64,000 bases of DNA from Herminiimonas sp. (GCA_028292265.1 JAQGMR010000013.1:62001-126000), one strand, 5' to 3'; shown: positions 16,399 to 25,661, counted from the stretch's first letter. Program-made: numbers and translations. Notes: a model not told the origin generated them from the sequence alone.

Positions 16399-17595
16399 TC
16401 AGATGGCCACGCCCGCCGCAACGCCGGATGCCCAGGCCCACTGAAAATTGTAGCCACCCAGCCAGCCCGTCACATCTACCGCCTCACCGATGAAATGCAA
16501 GCCCGGCACTGCGTTGACCATCATCGTTTGCTGCGACAGTGCGCGCGTATCAATCCCGCCCAAGGTCACCTCGGCCTTGCGATATCCCTCCGACCCGTCA
16601 GGAACGATGCTCCAATGATTAATGGATTCGCCCAGCCCGCGCAGCACGCGGTCTGGAAGATCGGCGACACGCGCATCGGCGTCCACGCCCGCGGCTTGCA
16701 GCCAACCCTCCGCAAGTCGCGCTGGCAGGTACTGGGCAAGATGATTGCCGAGGTTCTTCCGCACCGTCCCCTTGTCCCGAACCAGAGCCTCAGCCAAGTC
16801 AGTACCGGGGAACAGGTCGAGCACAATCGGCGCGCCTTCGCGCCAGAAACTCGATATCTGCAGGATGGCCGGGCCCGACAGGCCACGATGGGTAAACAGC
16901 AGGTCCTCACGGAACTGGCCACGTTCTCTTTTGGCGCCGGTTTCCACATCGACTTCGAGCGCAATGCCGGCCAGCGGTACAAAGGATTGCCAGGCTTTCG
17001 GCCCGAATGTCAGGGGTACCAGCGCCGGACGCAGCGGCACGACACCAATGCCGAATTGCTTCGCGATGCGAAAAGCGAAATCCGTCGCGCCGATTTTCGG
17101 AATGGAAAGCCCACCGGTCGCAATAACGACCGACGCGGCGTGGATTTCTCCAGCGCTGGTATCAAGCCTGAATGCTTCGCCGGCTTTGCCCACCCCACTC
17201 ACCTTGCTGGGCATACGCCACGCAACGTTGCCGGCGTCGCATTCCGCCTTCAGCATGGCGATGATGTCTTCCGCAGACCGGTCGCAAAACAACTGCCCCT
17301 TGTGCTTTTCATGCCACGCAATGCCATAGCGCTTCATCAACTGCAGAAAGTCTTGAGGCGTATAGCGGGCCAGTGCGCTTTTGCAGAAATGCGGATTTTG
17401 CGAGAGGAAGTTCTGCGGCGTGGTCCCGATGTTGGTGAAATTGCAGCGGCCGCCGCCAGATATGCGAATCTTTTCCGCCAGGCGGTCCGCATGATCCAGC
17501 AACACCACACGGCGGCCGCGTTGGCCAGCGACCGCGGCGCACATCATGCCAGCGGCGCCAGCGCCGATCACGGCGACATCAAATTCTTGCACCAT
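16399..17595 (-). CDS. HI0933/YhiN-family FAD-dependent oxidoreductase
   Basis: A 398-aa flavoprotein. The N-terminal dinucleotide fold reads AVIGAGAAGMMCA (residues 8-20), followed by the family-specific ISGGGRCNFTN stretch (about 47-57). The C-terminus has the second FAD contact (PGLHFIGEAVDVTGWLGGYNFQWAWASG). Members are called BaiN/RdsA-like or YhiN. The physiological substrate is mostly unknown. It ends 3 bp from the ybiB stop region and is probably co-transcribed with ybiB. Confidence 0.9.
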   Translation of the reverse strand: MVQEFDVAVIGAGAAGMMCAAVAGQRGRRVVLLDHADRLAEKIRISGGGRCNFTNIGTTPQNFLSQNPHFCKSALARYTPQDFLQLMKRYGIAWHEKHKGQLFCDRSAEDIIAMLKAECDAGNVAWRMPSKVSGVGKAGEAFRLDTSAGEIHAASVVIATGGLSIPKIGATDFAFRIAKQFGIGVVPLRPALVPLTFGPKAWQSFVPLAGIALEVDVETGAKRERGQFREDLLFTHRGLSGPAILQISSFWREGAPIVLDLFPGTDLAEALVRDKGTVRKNLGNHLAQYLPARLAEGWLQAAGVDADARVADLPDRVLRGLGESINHWSIVPDGSEGYRKAEVTLGGIDTRALSQQTMMVNAVPGLHFIGEAVDVTGWLGGYNFQWAWASGVAAGVAI

Positions 17596-17598
17596 GAA

Positions 17599-18597
17599 TC
17601 AGCCCTGCCCGCGCGCGCGGATTTCGGCAGCGACCTGCAGGCAGTGCCGCACCTGGTCCTGTATCGGTTGCGGCACCGGTCGCTTGCCTTCCAGCGCCGC
17701 CTCTATCCAGCGCGCCGTGGTGGCAGCGTCGCTCGCCTCAGGCAGGTCGGGGAAGTCGTCCACCGGCGCCTGGCGCTCGACTAGAACGGTGCGTTCGCCG
17801 CCGTGAAACCATTCAATCTGATTTGCCCGTTTGGCATTGGCCACCGTCTCGCCTTCGGTGCCGCGCATAAGAAAAGCGTCGCCGCGTTCGTGTGGGGCCG
17901 CAGTGCTGAAATACTCGGACAGCATGGCAAGATATTCGGGATGGGTGTAGGAAGTCAGGCGCAGCGCCGGCCCCTCGAACGGCTGCAGTATCTTGACCAG
18001 CGTATGGGCTGAATTGCGCACACCGAGGTTGCTGCGCAAGGCGAGCAAGGCGGCAAGGCTGGGCGACAGCGCGTCAATTGGCATGAAGACCGGTTGACGG
18101 CGCTCGAAACCGTTGGCGGCATCACCATGGCTGCGCACTGGCGCAATTCCCATTGCAAGCAGGATCTCGGCGGTGGTCACGCGACCAGGGTCGGTCGTCA
18201 CGCCGTGGATCAACACCGGCGCGCCGCCGCGTGCCAGCAGCATCGCAAGCAAGGGCGTCAGGTTCGGCGTTTGGCGCGATCCGTTGTAGCTTTGCAGAAT
18301 GATCGGCGCCAGCGCGCCGGGCGGCATTGCCAGCCTGTTGGTATGCACCTCGGCCGCAGCGAGGAAGCCAGCGATTTCATCGACTGATTCACCCTTGATG
18401 CGCATGGCGAGGAGGATGCCGCCCATTTCCAGGTCGGACACCCGCCCGCCCAACATGGCATCGTAAAGTTGGTGGGCGTCTTCGCGCGACATGCTGCGCG
18501 CACCCTTCTTGCCGCGGCCAATTTCCTTGATGAAGCGGGCTGCGGGAAATGGCGATGCACCAGCGTTTGTGTTGGTTTGTGAGGAGGAACTGTTCAT
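17599..18597 (-). CDS. ybiB: YbiB-family DNA-binding protein (TrpD-like fold)
   Basis: A 332-aa protein related to anthranilate phosphoribosyltransferase but belonging to the TrpD2/YbiB branch, which binds nucleic acid and lacks the trp-pathway role. It shows KKGARSMSREDAHQLYDAMLGG, LAMRIKGESVDEIAGFLAA, a glycine-rich loop near ILQSYNGSRQTPNLTPLLA, and HTLVKILQPF. It is upstream of the HI0933-like gene with a 3-bp gap. In E. coli YbiB is SOS-linked; no LexA site was checked here. Confidence 0.85.
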   Translation of the reverse strand: MNSSSSQTNTNAGASPFPAARFIKEIGRGKKGARSMSREDAHQLYDAMLGGRVSDLEMGGILLAMRIKGESVDEIAGFLAAAEVHTNRLAMPPGALAPIILQSYNGSRQTPNLTPLLAMLLARGGAPVLIHGVTTDPGRVTTAEILLAMGIAPVRSHGDAANGFERRQPVFMPIDALSPSLAALLALRSNLGVRNSAHTLVKILQPFEGPALRLTSYTHPEYLAMLSEYFSTAAPHERGDAFLMRGTEGETVANAKRANQIEWFHGGERTVLVERQAPVDDFPDLPEASDAATTARWIEAALEGKRPVPQPIQDQVRHCLQVAAEIRARGQG

Positions 18598-18656
18598 CCG
18601 CCAAGGGTACTACAGAGCGCAAGTCCGCCGCCGGTCTGCCGCAGCGGTGTGGGACT

Positions 18657-18785
18657 CGAGATTGCCGCCTAGGTTCGCGGTTTCCCTTCGCTGCCCGGAT
18701 CTCTGTCCCAGCTTGCTGCCTGGGTTTGCGGCCTCGCTTTGCAGCCTCAATTTGCTGCCAGGGCCGGCCGCCTCGACCTGCAAAC
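18657..18785. repeat. Degenerate 13-bp tandem repeat array, about 10 units
   Basis: The units end in TTGCNGCC-like strings and repeat every 13 bp, for example TGGGTTTGCGGCC (18721), TCGCTTTGCAGCC (18734) and TCAATTTGCTGCC (18747), with one 12-bp unit. The array fills most of the space between ybiB and nasA. No reading frame explains it. Confidence 0.7.
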
Positions 18786-18805
18786 AGGGTCTGCCCTCCC
18801 CCGTT

Positions 18806-21637
18806 TCAGCCTTCGTGCAAAGCCGGTGAGGCCGACGTGCTGTTTTTCGAAAGAATAATCTTGCGCAGTTCCGGCACGCAGGATCCGCAATTGCTGCCGC
18901 AACGCAGCTTCTGGGTGAGTTCCGCCAGGGCGGCCTCCGGCGACACTCCCGCCGGGCCTGCAGCCAACGACGTCAGGATGTCGCTTTCCGCTACGTTAAA
19001 GCAGTTGCAAACCACCTTGCCGCGCGGCTTGAAGCCCTTGGGCGCCTGGGCAGACGGCATCAGCAGCATGCGTCCCAGCGAGGCCACCGGTATCGCGTTT
19101 TCCAGATAGTCCTTCAGCCAATGTTCGGCGGATACATCGCCCGCCAGCGATACCGCGCTCAGCTTGCCATCGGCAAGCACAATGCGGCGGCTGTTCCCGC
19201 GACGCGCATCGTCGTAGCGCAGCACGGCGGCGCCCTCTATACCAAAGTCCGCTTCGATCCGCGCAATCAATTCCGCGGGCGCCGCATAGTCGTCTGCAGC
19301 GCGAAACAGCACGCCAGTGCGCTCGCGGCCAAACAGGGTGCAGGACGCATAGGCGAAGCGCCGCATCTCGGGCCGCAGCCTGGTTTGAAGCGATAGGGCG
19401 CGCGCTTCGTCGACCCAGCCAAACACCAGGAAATGCCACGGCAATTCTGCTTTCAGAATCTTGACCGCGGCGTGCTTCAATTCCGGCTGTTTTGAGACCG
19501 GGTCCAAAGCCGGCGAGGTCATGGCATTGACGCCATGGGTACCACCGCCTTCCCGTCCGCGCCCAGACAGATATTCCTCACCCCAATGCATACCGATAAA
19601 TGCCTGCCCCGAGCGCATTTCGTCGCTGCCTGAGACCGGAAAAATTTGCGAGCCGCGCCGGCTAGTCACATGCACCAGGTCGCCGTTGCGAAGGAAGCGG
19701 CGTGCCATGTCGGCTTCGGACATGGCGATCGACGGTTCCGGCGCATGCGCATACAGTTGCGCGACCATGCCGGTGCGGCTCATGCCGTGCCATTGGTCGC
19801 GCAGGCGACCCGTCGTCAGGCTGAAAGGAAACCGGGCGTCGGCGGGCTCGGCCACTGGCCGATACGGCACGTTGGCGAAGCGCGCCTTGCCGCTTGCGGT
19901 CGGAAAGACGCCATCCTCATACAGGCGCTTGCGGCCTGCAGTGGCGCCTTCCGGAAATGGCCATTGCTGCGGCCCCTTCTGTTCCAGCGTGGCCCAGGAC
20001 AAGCCGGTGATATCAAGGTCGCGGCCGCGCGTCGTTCCGCGGTGCTCATTCCAGACCTCCTCCGCGATGCGATATGGGAACAGCGTGCCACTCTGACTGC
20101 CCGAGAGGCGCTCATACCGTTGCGCAAAGTCGACCGCAATCTGCCAGTCGTGCAAAGCTTCCCCAAGCGGCGGCAAAACGGGAAGTACGCGCGAGATGCG
20201 ACGTTCTGAGTTGGTAACCGTGCCGTCCTTCTCGGCCCAGGTCGTGGCCGGCAGCAGCACGTCGGCATAGTCCGCCGTCACGGTCGAGCGGCAGCAGTCC
20301 TGCACGATCACCATCTCGGCATTGCGCAACGCCTCGCGCACCATGCGCTGATCCGGCAGCGACTGCGCCGGGTTCGTGCACACGATCCACACTACCTTGA
20401 TCTCGCCGGTCCGAACCGCCTCAAACATTTCCACAGCGGTCTTGCCCGGCTTGTCCGGGACGCTCTCAACGCCCCACAGTTTCGCAACCTCGGCCCGATG
20501 CACCGGATTGGCAAGGTCGCGATGCGCGGACAGCAAATTGGCGAGGCCGCCGACCTCGCGCCCACCCATGGCGTTCGGTTGCCCCGTCAGCGAGAACGGC
20601 CCTGCGCCCGGCTTGCCGATCTGGCCGGTCGCCAGGTGCAGATTGATCAGGCTTGCGTTCTTGGCGGTGCCCGATGACGACTGGTTCAGGCCCTGGCAAT
20701 ACAGCGACAGGCTGGCTTTCGACGCGCCGAACCAGCGTGCCGCCTGCACCAGCTGGTCTTCGCGTATGCCGCAGGTTTGCGCTACATACTGCGGCGTAAA
20801 GTCGCGCAGGGTGCGCTTCAACTCCGCGAAGCCTTCGGTATGCGCCTCGATATAGGCCGGGTCGATCAGGTCTTCCCACAGGCAGATATGCAGCATGCCG
20901 TGAAATAGCGCGACATCGGTGCCCGGCAGGATTGGCAGGAACAGATCAGCGTCACGCGCGGTGTCTGTGCGACGCGGATCGGCCACGATGACTTTGAGCT
21001 CGGGATTTCTCTTGCGGGCGTCTTCGAGCCGTCGGTACAGCACCGGGTGCGCATAGGCCATGTTCGAGCCAACGATAAAAATCAGCTCCGCCTCGTCAAT
21101 GTCCTCATAGCAGTTGGGCGGCGCGTCAGCCCCGAGTGTCTGCTTGTACCCGGCCACGGCGCTCGACATGCAGAGGCGGGAATTGGTATCGATGTTGTTG
21201 GTGCCGACCAGTCCCTTGGCCAGCTTGTTGAAGACGTAGTAGTCCTCGGTCAGGAGTTGGCCAGAAACGTAGAAGGCGACGCTGTCCGGGCCATGCTCAC
21301 GAACGGTGGAAATGAACTTGCGCGCGACGCTGTCGAGCGCTTCATCCCATGACACCCGTTGCCGTGCAGCGTCCCGGTGTGGTCGCACCTCCGGGTGCAA
21401 GGCGCGCACCTGTTGCTGCAATGCCGGCTGCGCCGTCAAGAGCAGCGTGCTGCCCTTGGTGCAAAGCCGGCCAAAATTTGCCGGATGCTCAGGGTCGCCA
21501 CGGACGTCCGTAATACGGGTGCCATCGCTCTCAACGATGACACCGCATCCCACACCGCAGTAGCAACAGGTCAGTTTCGTACTGGCTGTAACCGGGCCTG
21601 CTGCCGCGGTTGCTGCCGATGGTGCTTCCATTGTCAT
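18806..21637 (-). CDS. nasA: Assimilatory nitrate reductase, molybdopterin catalytic subunit
   Basis: A 943-aa cytoplasmic enzyme that reduces nitrate to nitrite. The N-terminal [4Fe-4S] cysteines read CCYCGVGCG (24-31) plus C59 (FGRLCTKG). A Mo-bis-MGD body follows (LYCQGLNQSSSGTAKN, LLPATTWAEKDGTVTNSERR). The C-terminal 65 residues form a BFD-like [2Fe-2S] domain (VVCNCFNVAESD...LRCGSNCGSCVPEL) that probably receives electrons from a partner reductase. That reductase is not in the window. The ATG overlaps the nirD stop by 4 bp (ATGA), so nitrate and nitrite reductases are coupled. Confidence 0.94.
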   Translation of the reverse strand: MTMEAPSAATAAAGPVTASTKLTCCYCGVGCGVIVESDGTRITDVRGDPEHPANFGRLCTKGSTLLLTAQPALQQQVRALHPEVRPHRDAARQRVSWDEALDSVARKFISTVREHGPDSVAFYVSGQLLTEDYYVFNKLAKGLVGTNNIDTNSRLCMSSAVAGYKQTLGADAPPNCYEDIDEAELIFIVGSNMAYAHPVLYRRLEDARKRNPELKVIVADPRRTDTARDADLFLPILPGTDVALFHGMLHICLWEDLIDPAYIEAHTEGFAELKRTLRDFTPQYVAQTCGIREDQLVQAARWFGASKASLSLYCQGLNQSSSGTAKNASLINLHLATGQIGKPGAGPFSLTGQPNAMGGREVGGLANLLSAHRDLANPVHRAEVAKLWGVESVPDKPGKTAVEMFEAVRTGEIKVVWIVCTNPAQSLPDQRMVREALRNAEMVIVQDCCRSTVTADYADVLLPATTWAEKDGTVTNSERRISRVLPVLPPLGEALHDWQIAVDFAQRYERLSGSQSGTLFPYRIAEEVWNEHRGTTRGRDLDITGLSWATLEQKGPQQWPFPEGATAGRKRLYEDGVFPTASGKARFANVPYRPVAEPADARFPFSLTTGRLRDQWHGMSRTGMVAQLYAHAPEPSIAMSEADMARRFLRNGDLVHVTSRRGSQIFPVSGSDEMRSGQAFIGMHWGEEYLSGRGREGGGTHGVNAMTSPALDPVSKQPELKHAAVKILKAELPWHFLVFGWVDEARALSLQTRLRPEMRRFAYASCTLFGRERTGVLFRAADDYAAPAELIARIEADFGIEGAAVLRYDDARRGNSRRIVLADGKLSAVSLAGDVSAEHWLKDYLENAIPVASLGRMLLMPSAQAPKGFKPRGKVVCNCFNVAESDILTSLAAGPAGVSPEAALAELTQKLRCGSNCGSCVPELRKIILSKNSTSASPALHEG

Positions 21638-21987
21638 GCAGCTGCCGGCTCTACCTTCTCGGCAAAGACCTGCGCCGCGTCCAGATAGACCATGCCTTCC
21701 TCAACCTTTACGGAGAAGCGCTCGGTACACCCCACGTCCGGCGCCATCGCGCAGCCAGAAGCCAGTTCGATATTCCAGTTATGCAGCGGGCAGGCTACCT
21801 TTTCCCCGAAAACGATACCCTGCGACAGCGGGCCGCCCTTGTGTGGGCAACGGTCGAGCAAGGCAAAAATGCGGTCTTCGCCATTGCGAAAAATCGCAAT
21901 GTCGGGCAACCCGTTACGGCGTACCACCCTCGAACCAAGCGGCGCGATATCAGCGACGCTGCAGACTTCTTTCCATTCGATCGTCAT
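21634..21987 (-). CDS. nirD: Nitrite reductase small subunit, Rieske-type
   Basis: 117 aa with the Rieske [2Fe-2S] ligands CPHKGGPL (about 48-55) and CPLHNWNIEL (about 66-75). It partners NirB to reduce nitrite to ammonium with NAD(P)H. Its ATG overlaps the stop of a 41-codon ORF upstream, and its stop overlaps the nasA start. Both overlaps are ATGA, so the unit is tightly coupled. Confidence 0.95.
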   Translation of the reverse strand: MTIEWKEVCSVADIAPLGSRVVRRNGLPDIAIFRNGEDRIFALLDRCPHKGGPLSQGIVFGEKVACPLHNWNIELASGCAMAPDVGCTERFSVKVEEGMVYLDAAQVFAEKVEPAAA

Positions 21988-22109
21988 GACTTGAAAAAGG
22001 TGAAATTGACAGGTAGCAGGCGCTTGCTCGCCCCAGGTTGAAGGCAGGCGGTAGCAAGCAATGAGACAGCGGCCAGCGCGATAACAGCCGAAACCAGATA
22101 GAGCCTCAT
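21984..22109 (-). CDS. Small membrane/lipoprotein-like ORF between nirB and nirD (41 aa)
   Basis: Verified codon by codon: ATG at 22109 to TGA at 21984-21986, 41 residues. AAAGGA lies 6 bases before the ATG, and the stop overlaps the nirD ATG (ATGA), the same coupling as nirD-nasA. The N-terminus has one basic residue and a hydrophobic stretch (MRLYLVSAVIALAAVSLLAT) ending in ATAC, a possible lipobox or signal-anchor end, then QPGASKRLLPVNF. NirB ends 26 bp upstream. Being in frame within a tight operon with its own ribosome site makes a chance ORF unlikely. Function unknown; too short for most gene callers. Confidence 0.6.
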   Translation of the reverse strand: MRLYLVSAVIALAAVSLLATACLQPGASKRLLPVNFTFFKS

Positions 22110-22135
22110 GATTTTTCCTTTCAGGGAGTACGCCA

Positions 22136-24580
22136 TTACACCGGAAGTGAAAGCGTTTCGAACTGCCGCTCGTCTACCCGCGCCTTTTCTGGCTCATGCC
22201 ATGGGTCGGGTTCACCCTCAAGAGAGTACAGCAGTTTTTCATACAGGGCTTGACGCCGCTCGGCGTTTTCCACGACCTGACGCTTCACATGCTCCAGCCC
22301 AACGCGCGCGATGTAATGCACGGTACGTTCGAGGTACCAGCCCTCCTCCCGATACATCTGCAGAAAGGCGCCCGCATACTCCATTACTTCCTCATGGGTT
22401 TTCAGTTTCACCAGGAATTGTGCGACCTCGGTCTTGATGCCGCCGTTGCCGCCGACATAGATTTCCCAGCCTGAGTCCACCCCGATAACGCCTACGTCCT
22501 TGATGCCAGACTCCGCGCAATTACGCGGGCAGCCAGAGACCGCGATCTTCACCTTGTGGGGCGCGTACATGCGCCACAGGCCGCGCTCGAGTTGCTGCCC
22601 CATCAAGGTTGAATCCTGCGTTCCGAACCGACACCATTCCGAGCCGACGCAAGTCTTCACCGTGCGCAGCGCCTTGGCATAGGCATGGCCAGACGGCATG
22701 CCGAGATCCTTCCATACCGCGCGCAAATCTTCCTTCTTCACGCCAAGCAAATCGATGCGTTGTCCGCCAGTCACCTTCACCGTGGGAATCTTGAACTTGT
22801 CGACCACATCGGCGATGCGGCGCAACTCGGACGAATTTGTTTCGCCGCCCCACATGCGCGGTATAACCGAATAGGTGCCATCCTTCTGGATATTGGCGTG
22901 CGCCCGCTCATTGATGTAGCGCGATTGCGGGTCGTCCTTCGCCTCATGCGGCCAGGTCGACAGCACATAGTAGTTAAGCGCCGGACGGCAGCTTGCGCAG
23001 CCATTGGGCGTGCGCCATTCCATGAAGGCCATCGTGTCCGTGATCGTGAGCAGCTTGTGCTTGCGGATCGCTTCGCGGACTTCGGCGTGGGTGCGGTCGG
23101 TGCAACCGCATAGCGGCTTCACCTTGGCTGCCGAGGAGTAGTCGCCACCGGCCGTCGCCATGATGAGTTGTTCGACCAGTCCGGTACAGGAACCGCAGGA
23201 AGCCGATGCCTTGGTTTGCTTGCGCACGTCTTCCAGCGTGAACAGTCCCTTTTCCTTGATCGCCTTGACGATAGTGCCCTTGCACACGCCGTTGCAGCCG
23301 CAGACTTCGGCGGTGTCCGGCATGGCGGCCGCCATCTTGAAGCCTTCGTGGCCGGTATCGCCAGGGCGCCCGGTATTCGCTTCGCCGAACATGAGCGCGT
23401 CGCGAATGTCACCAATATCGCGGCCTTCGCGCAGCAGCCGGAAGTACCAGCTGCCATCCACGGTGTCGCCATACAGACAGGCACCCACCAGCTTGTCGCC
23501 ACGCAGGACCAGCTTCTTGTAGACGCCGCCGATGGGGTCGGACAGAACGATTTCATCGGTATCTGCGCCACCCATGAACTCACCAGCGGAGAACAGGTCG
23601 ATGCCGGTGACCTTGAGCTTGGTGGACGTCACTGAACCCAGATAGCGACCGATGCCATAGTTGCCCAGGTGGTTGGCGCAAACCTTCGCCATTTCAAATA
23701 GCGGCGCCACCAGGCCATACGCTGTGCCGCGATGGTTCACGCACTCGCCCACTGCATAGATGCGCGGGTCGTACGTCTGCATCGTGTCATTGACCACAAT
23801 GCCGCGATTGCAATATAGCCCGGCGGATTCCGCCAGCGTCGTGTTGGGCCGAATTCCCACTGCCATGACCAGCAGCTCAGCCGGCATTTCCACGCCATCC
23901 GTGAAACGAATCGCCTTGATATTGCCAGCCTCGTCGCCGACCAGTTCCTTCGTATTCTTGTCGAGCAAAAATTTCAGTCCACGGTCTTCGAGAGATTTCT
24001 GAAGCATCTTCGCCGCAGTGGGATCAAGCTGCCGCTCCATGAGGAAGGTTGGCAGATGTACCACCGTCACATCCATCCCACGCTGCTTCAATCCGTTGGC
24101 CGCTTCCAGCCCGAGTAAGCCGCCACCAATGACGACCGCATGCTTGCAGGTTTCCGCCGCGGTGATCATCGCGTTCGTGTCCTGAATGTCGCGGTAGGAA
24201 ATCACGCCTTTCAAGTCCTTGCCCGGGACCGGCAGCATGAACGGATTGGAGCCGGTAGCCAGCAGCAGCCGATCGTAGGCCGCGGTTGTCCCATCCTCCG
24301 GAACGACCTCGCGCTTGACGCGGTCAATGCGCGCTATCTTCTTGCCGAGATGCAGCGTGATGTTGTTCTGTTGATACCAGTCGACATCGTTGAGCATGAT
24401 GTCCTGGATGGTCTGCTCGCCAGCCAGTACCGGCGAAAGCAGAATGCGGTTGTAGTTTGCGTACGGCTCGGCGCCGAATACCGTGATGTCATAGACGTCC
24501 GGCGCGATCTTGATCAGTTCTTCAAGGGTTCGAACCCCTGCCATGCCATTGCCGACCATGACCAACTTGAGCTTCTTCAT
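22136..24580 (-). CDS. nirB: Nitrite reductase [NAD(P)H] large subunit
   Basis: 814 aa. An N-terminal FAD/NAD domain (VMVGNGMAGVRTLEEL; HAVVIGGGLLGLEAANGL) is followed by two BFD-like [2Fe-2S] domains with CxC/CxxC cysteines (EVCGCNGVCKGTI; PLCGCTDRTH). The C-terminal siroheme/[4Fe-4S] domain has TCVGSEWCRFG and VSGCPRNCAESG. It catalyses the six-electron reduction of nitrite to ammonium. GGAG lies before the ATG, and a sigma-54 promoter lies about 64-79 bp upstream. Confidence 0.96.
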   Translation of the reverse strand: MKKLKLVMVGNGMAGVRTLEELIKIAPDVYDITVFGAEPYANYNRILLSPVLAGEQTIQDIMLNDVDWYQQNNITLHLGKKIARIDRVKREVVPEDGTTAAYDRLLLATGSNPFMLPVPGKDLKGVISYRDIQDTNAMITAAETCKHAVVIGGGLLGLEAANGLKQRGMDVTVVHLPTFLMERQLDPTAAKMLQKSLEDRGLKFLLDKNTKELVGDEAGNIKAIRFTDGVEMPAELLVMAVGIRPNTTLAESAGLYCNRGIVVNDTMQTYDPRIYAVGECVNHRGTAYGLVAPLFEMAKVCANHLGNYGIGRYLGSVTSTKLKVTGIDLFSAGEFMGGADTDEIVLSDPIGGVYKKLVLRGDKLVGACLYGDTVDGSWYFRLLREGRDIGDIRDALMFGEANTGRPGDTGHEGFKMAAAMPDTAEVCGCNGVCKGTIVKAIKEKGLFTLEDVRKQTKASASCGSCTGLVEQLIMATAGGDYSSAAKVKPLCGCTDRTHAEVREAIRKHKLLTITDTMAFMEWRTPNGCASCRPALNYYVLSTWPHEAKDDPQSRYINERAHANIQKDGTYSVIPRMWGGETNSSELRRIADVVDKFKIPTVKVTGGQRIDLLGVKKEDLRAVWKDLGMPSGHAYAKALRTVKTCVGSEWCRFGTQDSTLMGQQLERGLWRMYAPHKVKIAVSGCPRNCAESGIKDVGVIGVDSGWEIYVGGNGGIKTEVAQFLVKLKTHEEVMEYAGAFLQMYREEGWYLERTVHYIARVGLEHVKRQVVENAERRQALYEKLLYSLEGEPDPWHEPEKARVDERQFETLSLPV

Positions 24581-24643
24581 GTGACCACTCCAAATCTGCG
24601 CATTTCTTTATTCGCCATGCAGTCGACGTCCTGATCAAGCATG

Positions 24644-24659
24644 AGCAAGAGCGATGCCA
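24644..24659 (-). promoter_or_regulatory. Sigma-54 promoter of nirB
   Basis: The minus strand reads TGGCAT-CGCTC-TTGCT, with GG and GC 10 bases apart as in the -24/-12 consensus (TGGCAC-N5-TTGCA). The start of transcription would be near 24632, about 50 bases before the nirB ATG. One TGCAC-type dyad upstream (24698-24714, CGCACT-N5-GGTGCA) resembles an NtrC site. Confidence 0.65.
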
Positions 24660-24697
24660 AGATTTGGGAGGGACCTTGCACTGCTTTGACCGCAATC

Positions 24698-24723
24698 CGC
24701 ACTTCGGCGGTGCATCAAGTGCA
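24698..24723. promoter_or_regulatory. Candidate NtrC binding region upstream of nirB
   Basis: CGCACT-N5-GGTGCA (24698-24714) matches ten of twelve fixed positions of TGCACC-N5-GGTGCA, and TGCACTT occurs again on the other strand just beside it. It lies about 40 bp upstream of the sigma-54 promoter, close for an enhancer but possible. Inference from motif only. Confidence 0.4.
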
Positions 24724-24851
24724 GCGGGCGCAGTCGTCGAGACTTCAGCGATCGGCCATGGTGCATCGGGCCGCGGTTGCGCGTTGCACTCTGTGGCATG
24801 CACGCTGCGACGAGGTGGTCGCATTCTCTTCCAGGCGCCTTTGCCTCCCCC

Positions 24852-25661
24852 TCAGGCAGCCTCTTTCGCCAACGGCCTGGATTGACGCTGATACAGGAAC
24901 TCCAGCACCGAGGTTCTGTACTCCGTGTAGAGCGCGTCCTGCGCCAGTGCAAGCCGTTCACGTGGGCGTGGCAGGCGCACCTGAAGAATTTCGCCGATGG
25001 TGGCTGAGGGCCCGTTGGTCATCATGACGATCCGGTCCGACAGCAACACGGCTTCGTCCACATCGTGCGTCACCATCACCACCGTCGACCTGGTCTTGGC
25101 CACAATCTTCAGCAATTCATCCTGCAAGTGCGCGCGGGTCAGTGCATCAAGTGCGCCGAAGGGTTCGTCCATCAACAGGACTTTGGGCTCCATGGACAGC
25201 GCTCGGGCAATGCCGACCCGCTGCTTCATGCCACCAGAAATCTCGTGCGGCCGCTTCTGCGCTGCATGCGTGAGCCCGACCAAGGCCAGCGCGGCATTCG
25301 TACGGCCCTTTAATTTTGCGGTCCCCTCCACACTGCCAAAAACGCGCTCGACCGCGAGGTACACGTTCTCAAAACACGTCAGCCAGGGCAGCAGAGAATG
25401 GTTCTGGAACACGACGCCCCGCTCTGGCGAAGGCCCGGCGATTTCGCGATTTGCACAAAGCATGGTGCCATCGGTCGCGTTCAGCAAACCGGCGATCAGG
25501 TTCAGCAGCGTCGACTTGCCGCACCCTGAGTGCCCGATCAGGGTCACGAATTCTCCCTTTCGAACTGAGAGGTTGATGTCCTTCAGCGCCAGGAAATCGC
25601 CTTTGCGCGTATCGAAGGACATGCTGACGTCCTGCACTTCAATATACTTGCTGTCGTCCAT
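24852..25661 (-). CDS. nrtD: Nitrate ABC transporter ATP-binding protein
   Basis: A 269-aa ABC ATPase of the nitrate/sulfonate/taurine group. Walker A GHSGCGKST, the LSGG-equivalent EISGGMKQR and Walker B LLMDEPFGALD are all present. No fused solute-binding domain, so it is NrtD- rather than NrtC-like. It follows nrtA and nrtB and energises nitrate uptake for NasA/NirBD. A gap of 271 bp separates it from nirB, which has its own promoter. Confidence 0.92.
   Translation of the reverse strand: MDDSKYIEVQDVSMSFDTRKGDFLALKDINLSVRKGEFVTLIGHSGCGKSTLLNLIAGLLNATDGTMLCANREIAGPSPERGVVFQNHSLLPWLTCFENVYLAVERVFGSVEGTAKLKGRTNAALALVGLTHAAQKRPHEISGGMKQRVGIARALSMEPKVLLMDEPFGALDALTRAHLQDELLKIVAKTRSTVVMVTHDVDEAVLLSDRIVMMTNGPSATIGEILQVRLPRPRERLALAQDALYTEYRTSVLEFLYQRQSRPLAKEAA

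Noticed and set aside
15811-17784. 657-codon plus-strand frame opposite yqeY, rpsU and the flavoprotein
   Set aside because: Shadow of three well-supported minus-strand genes in GC-rich DNA; composition rich in Arg/His/Ala, no domain.
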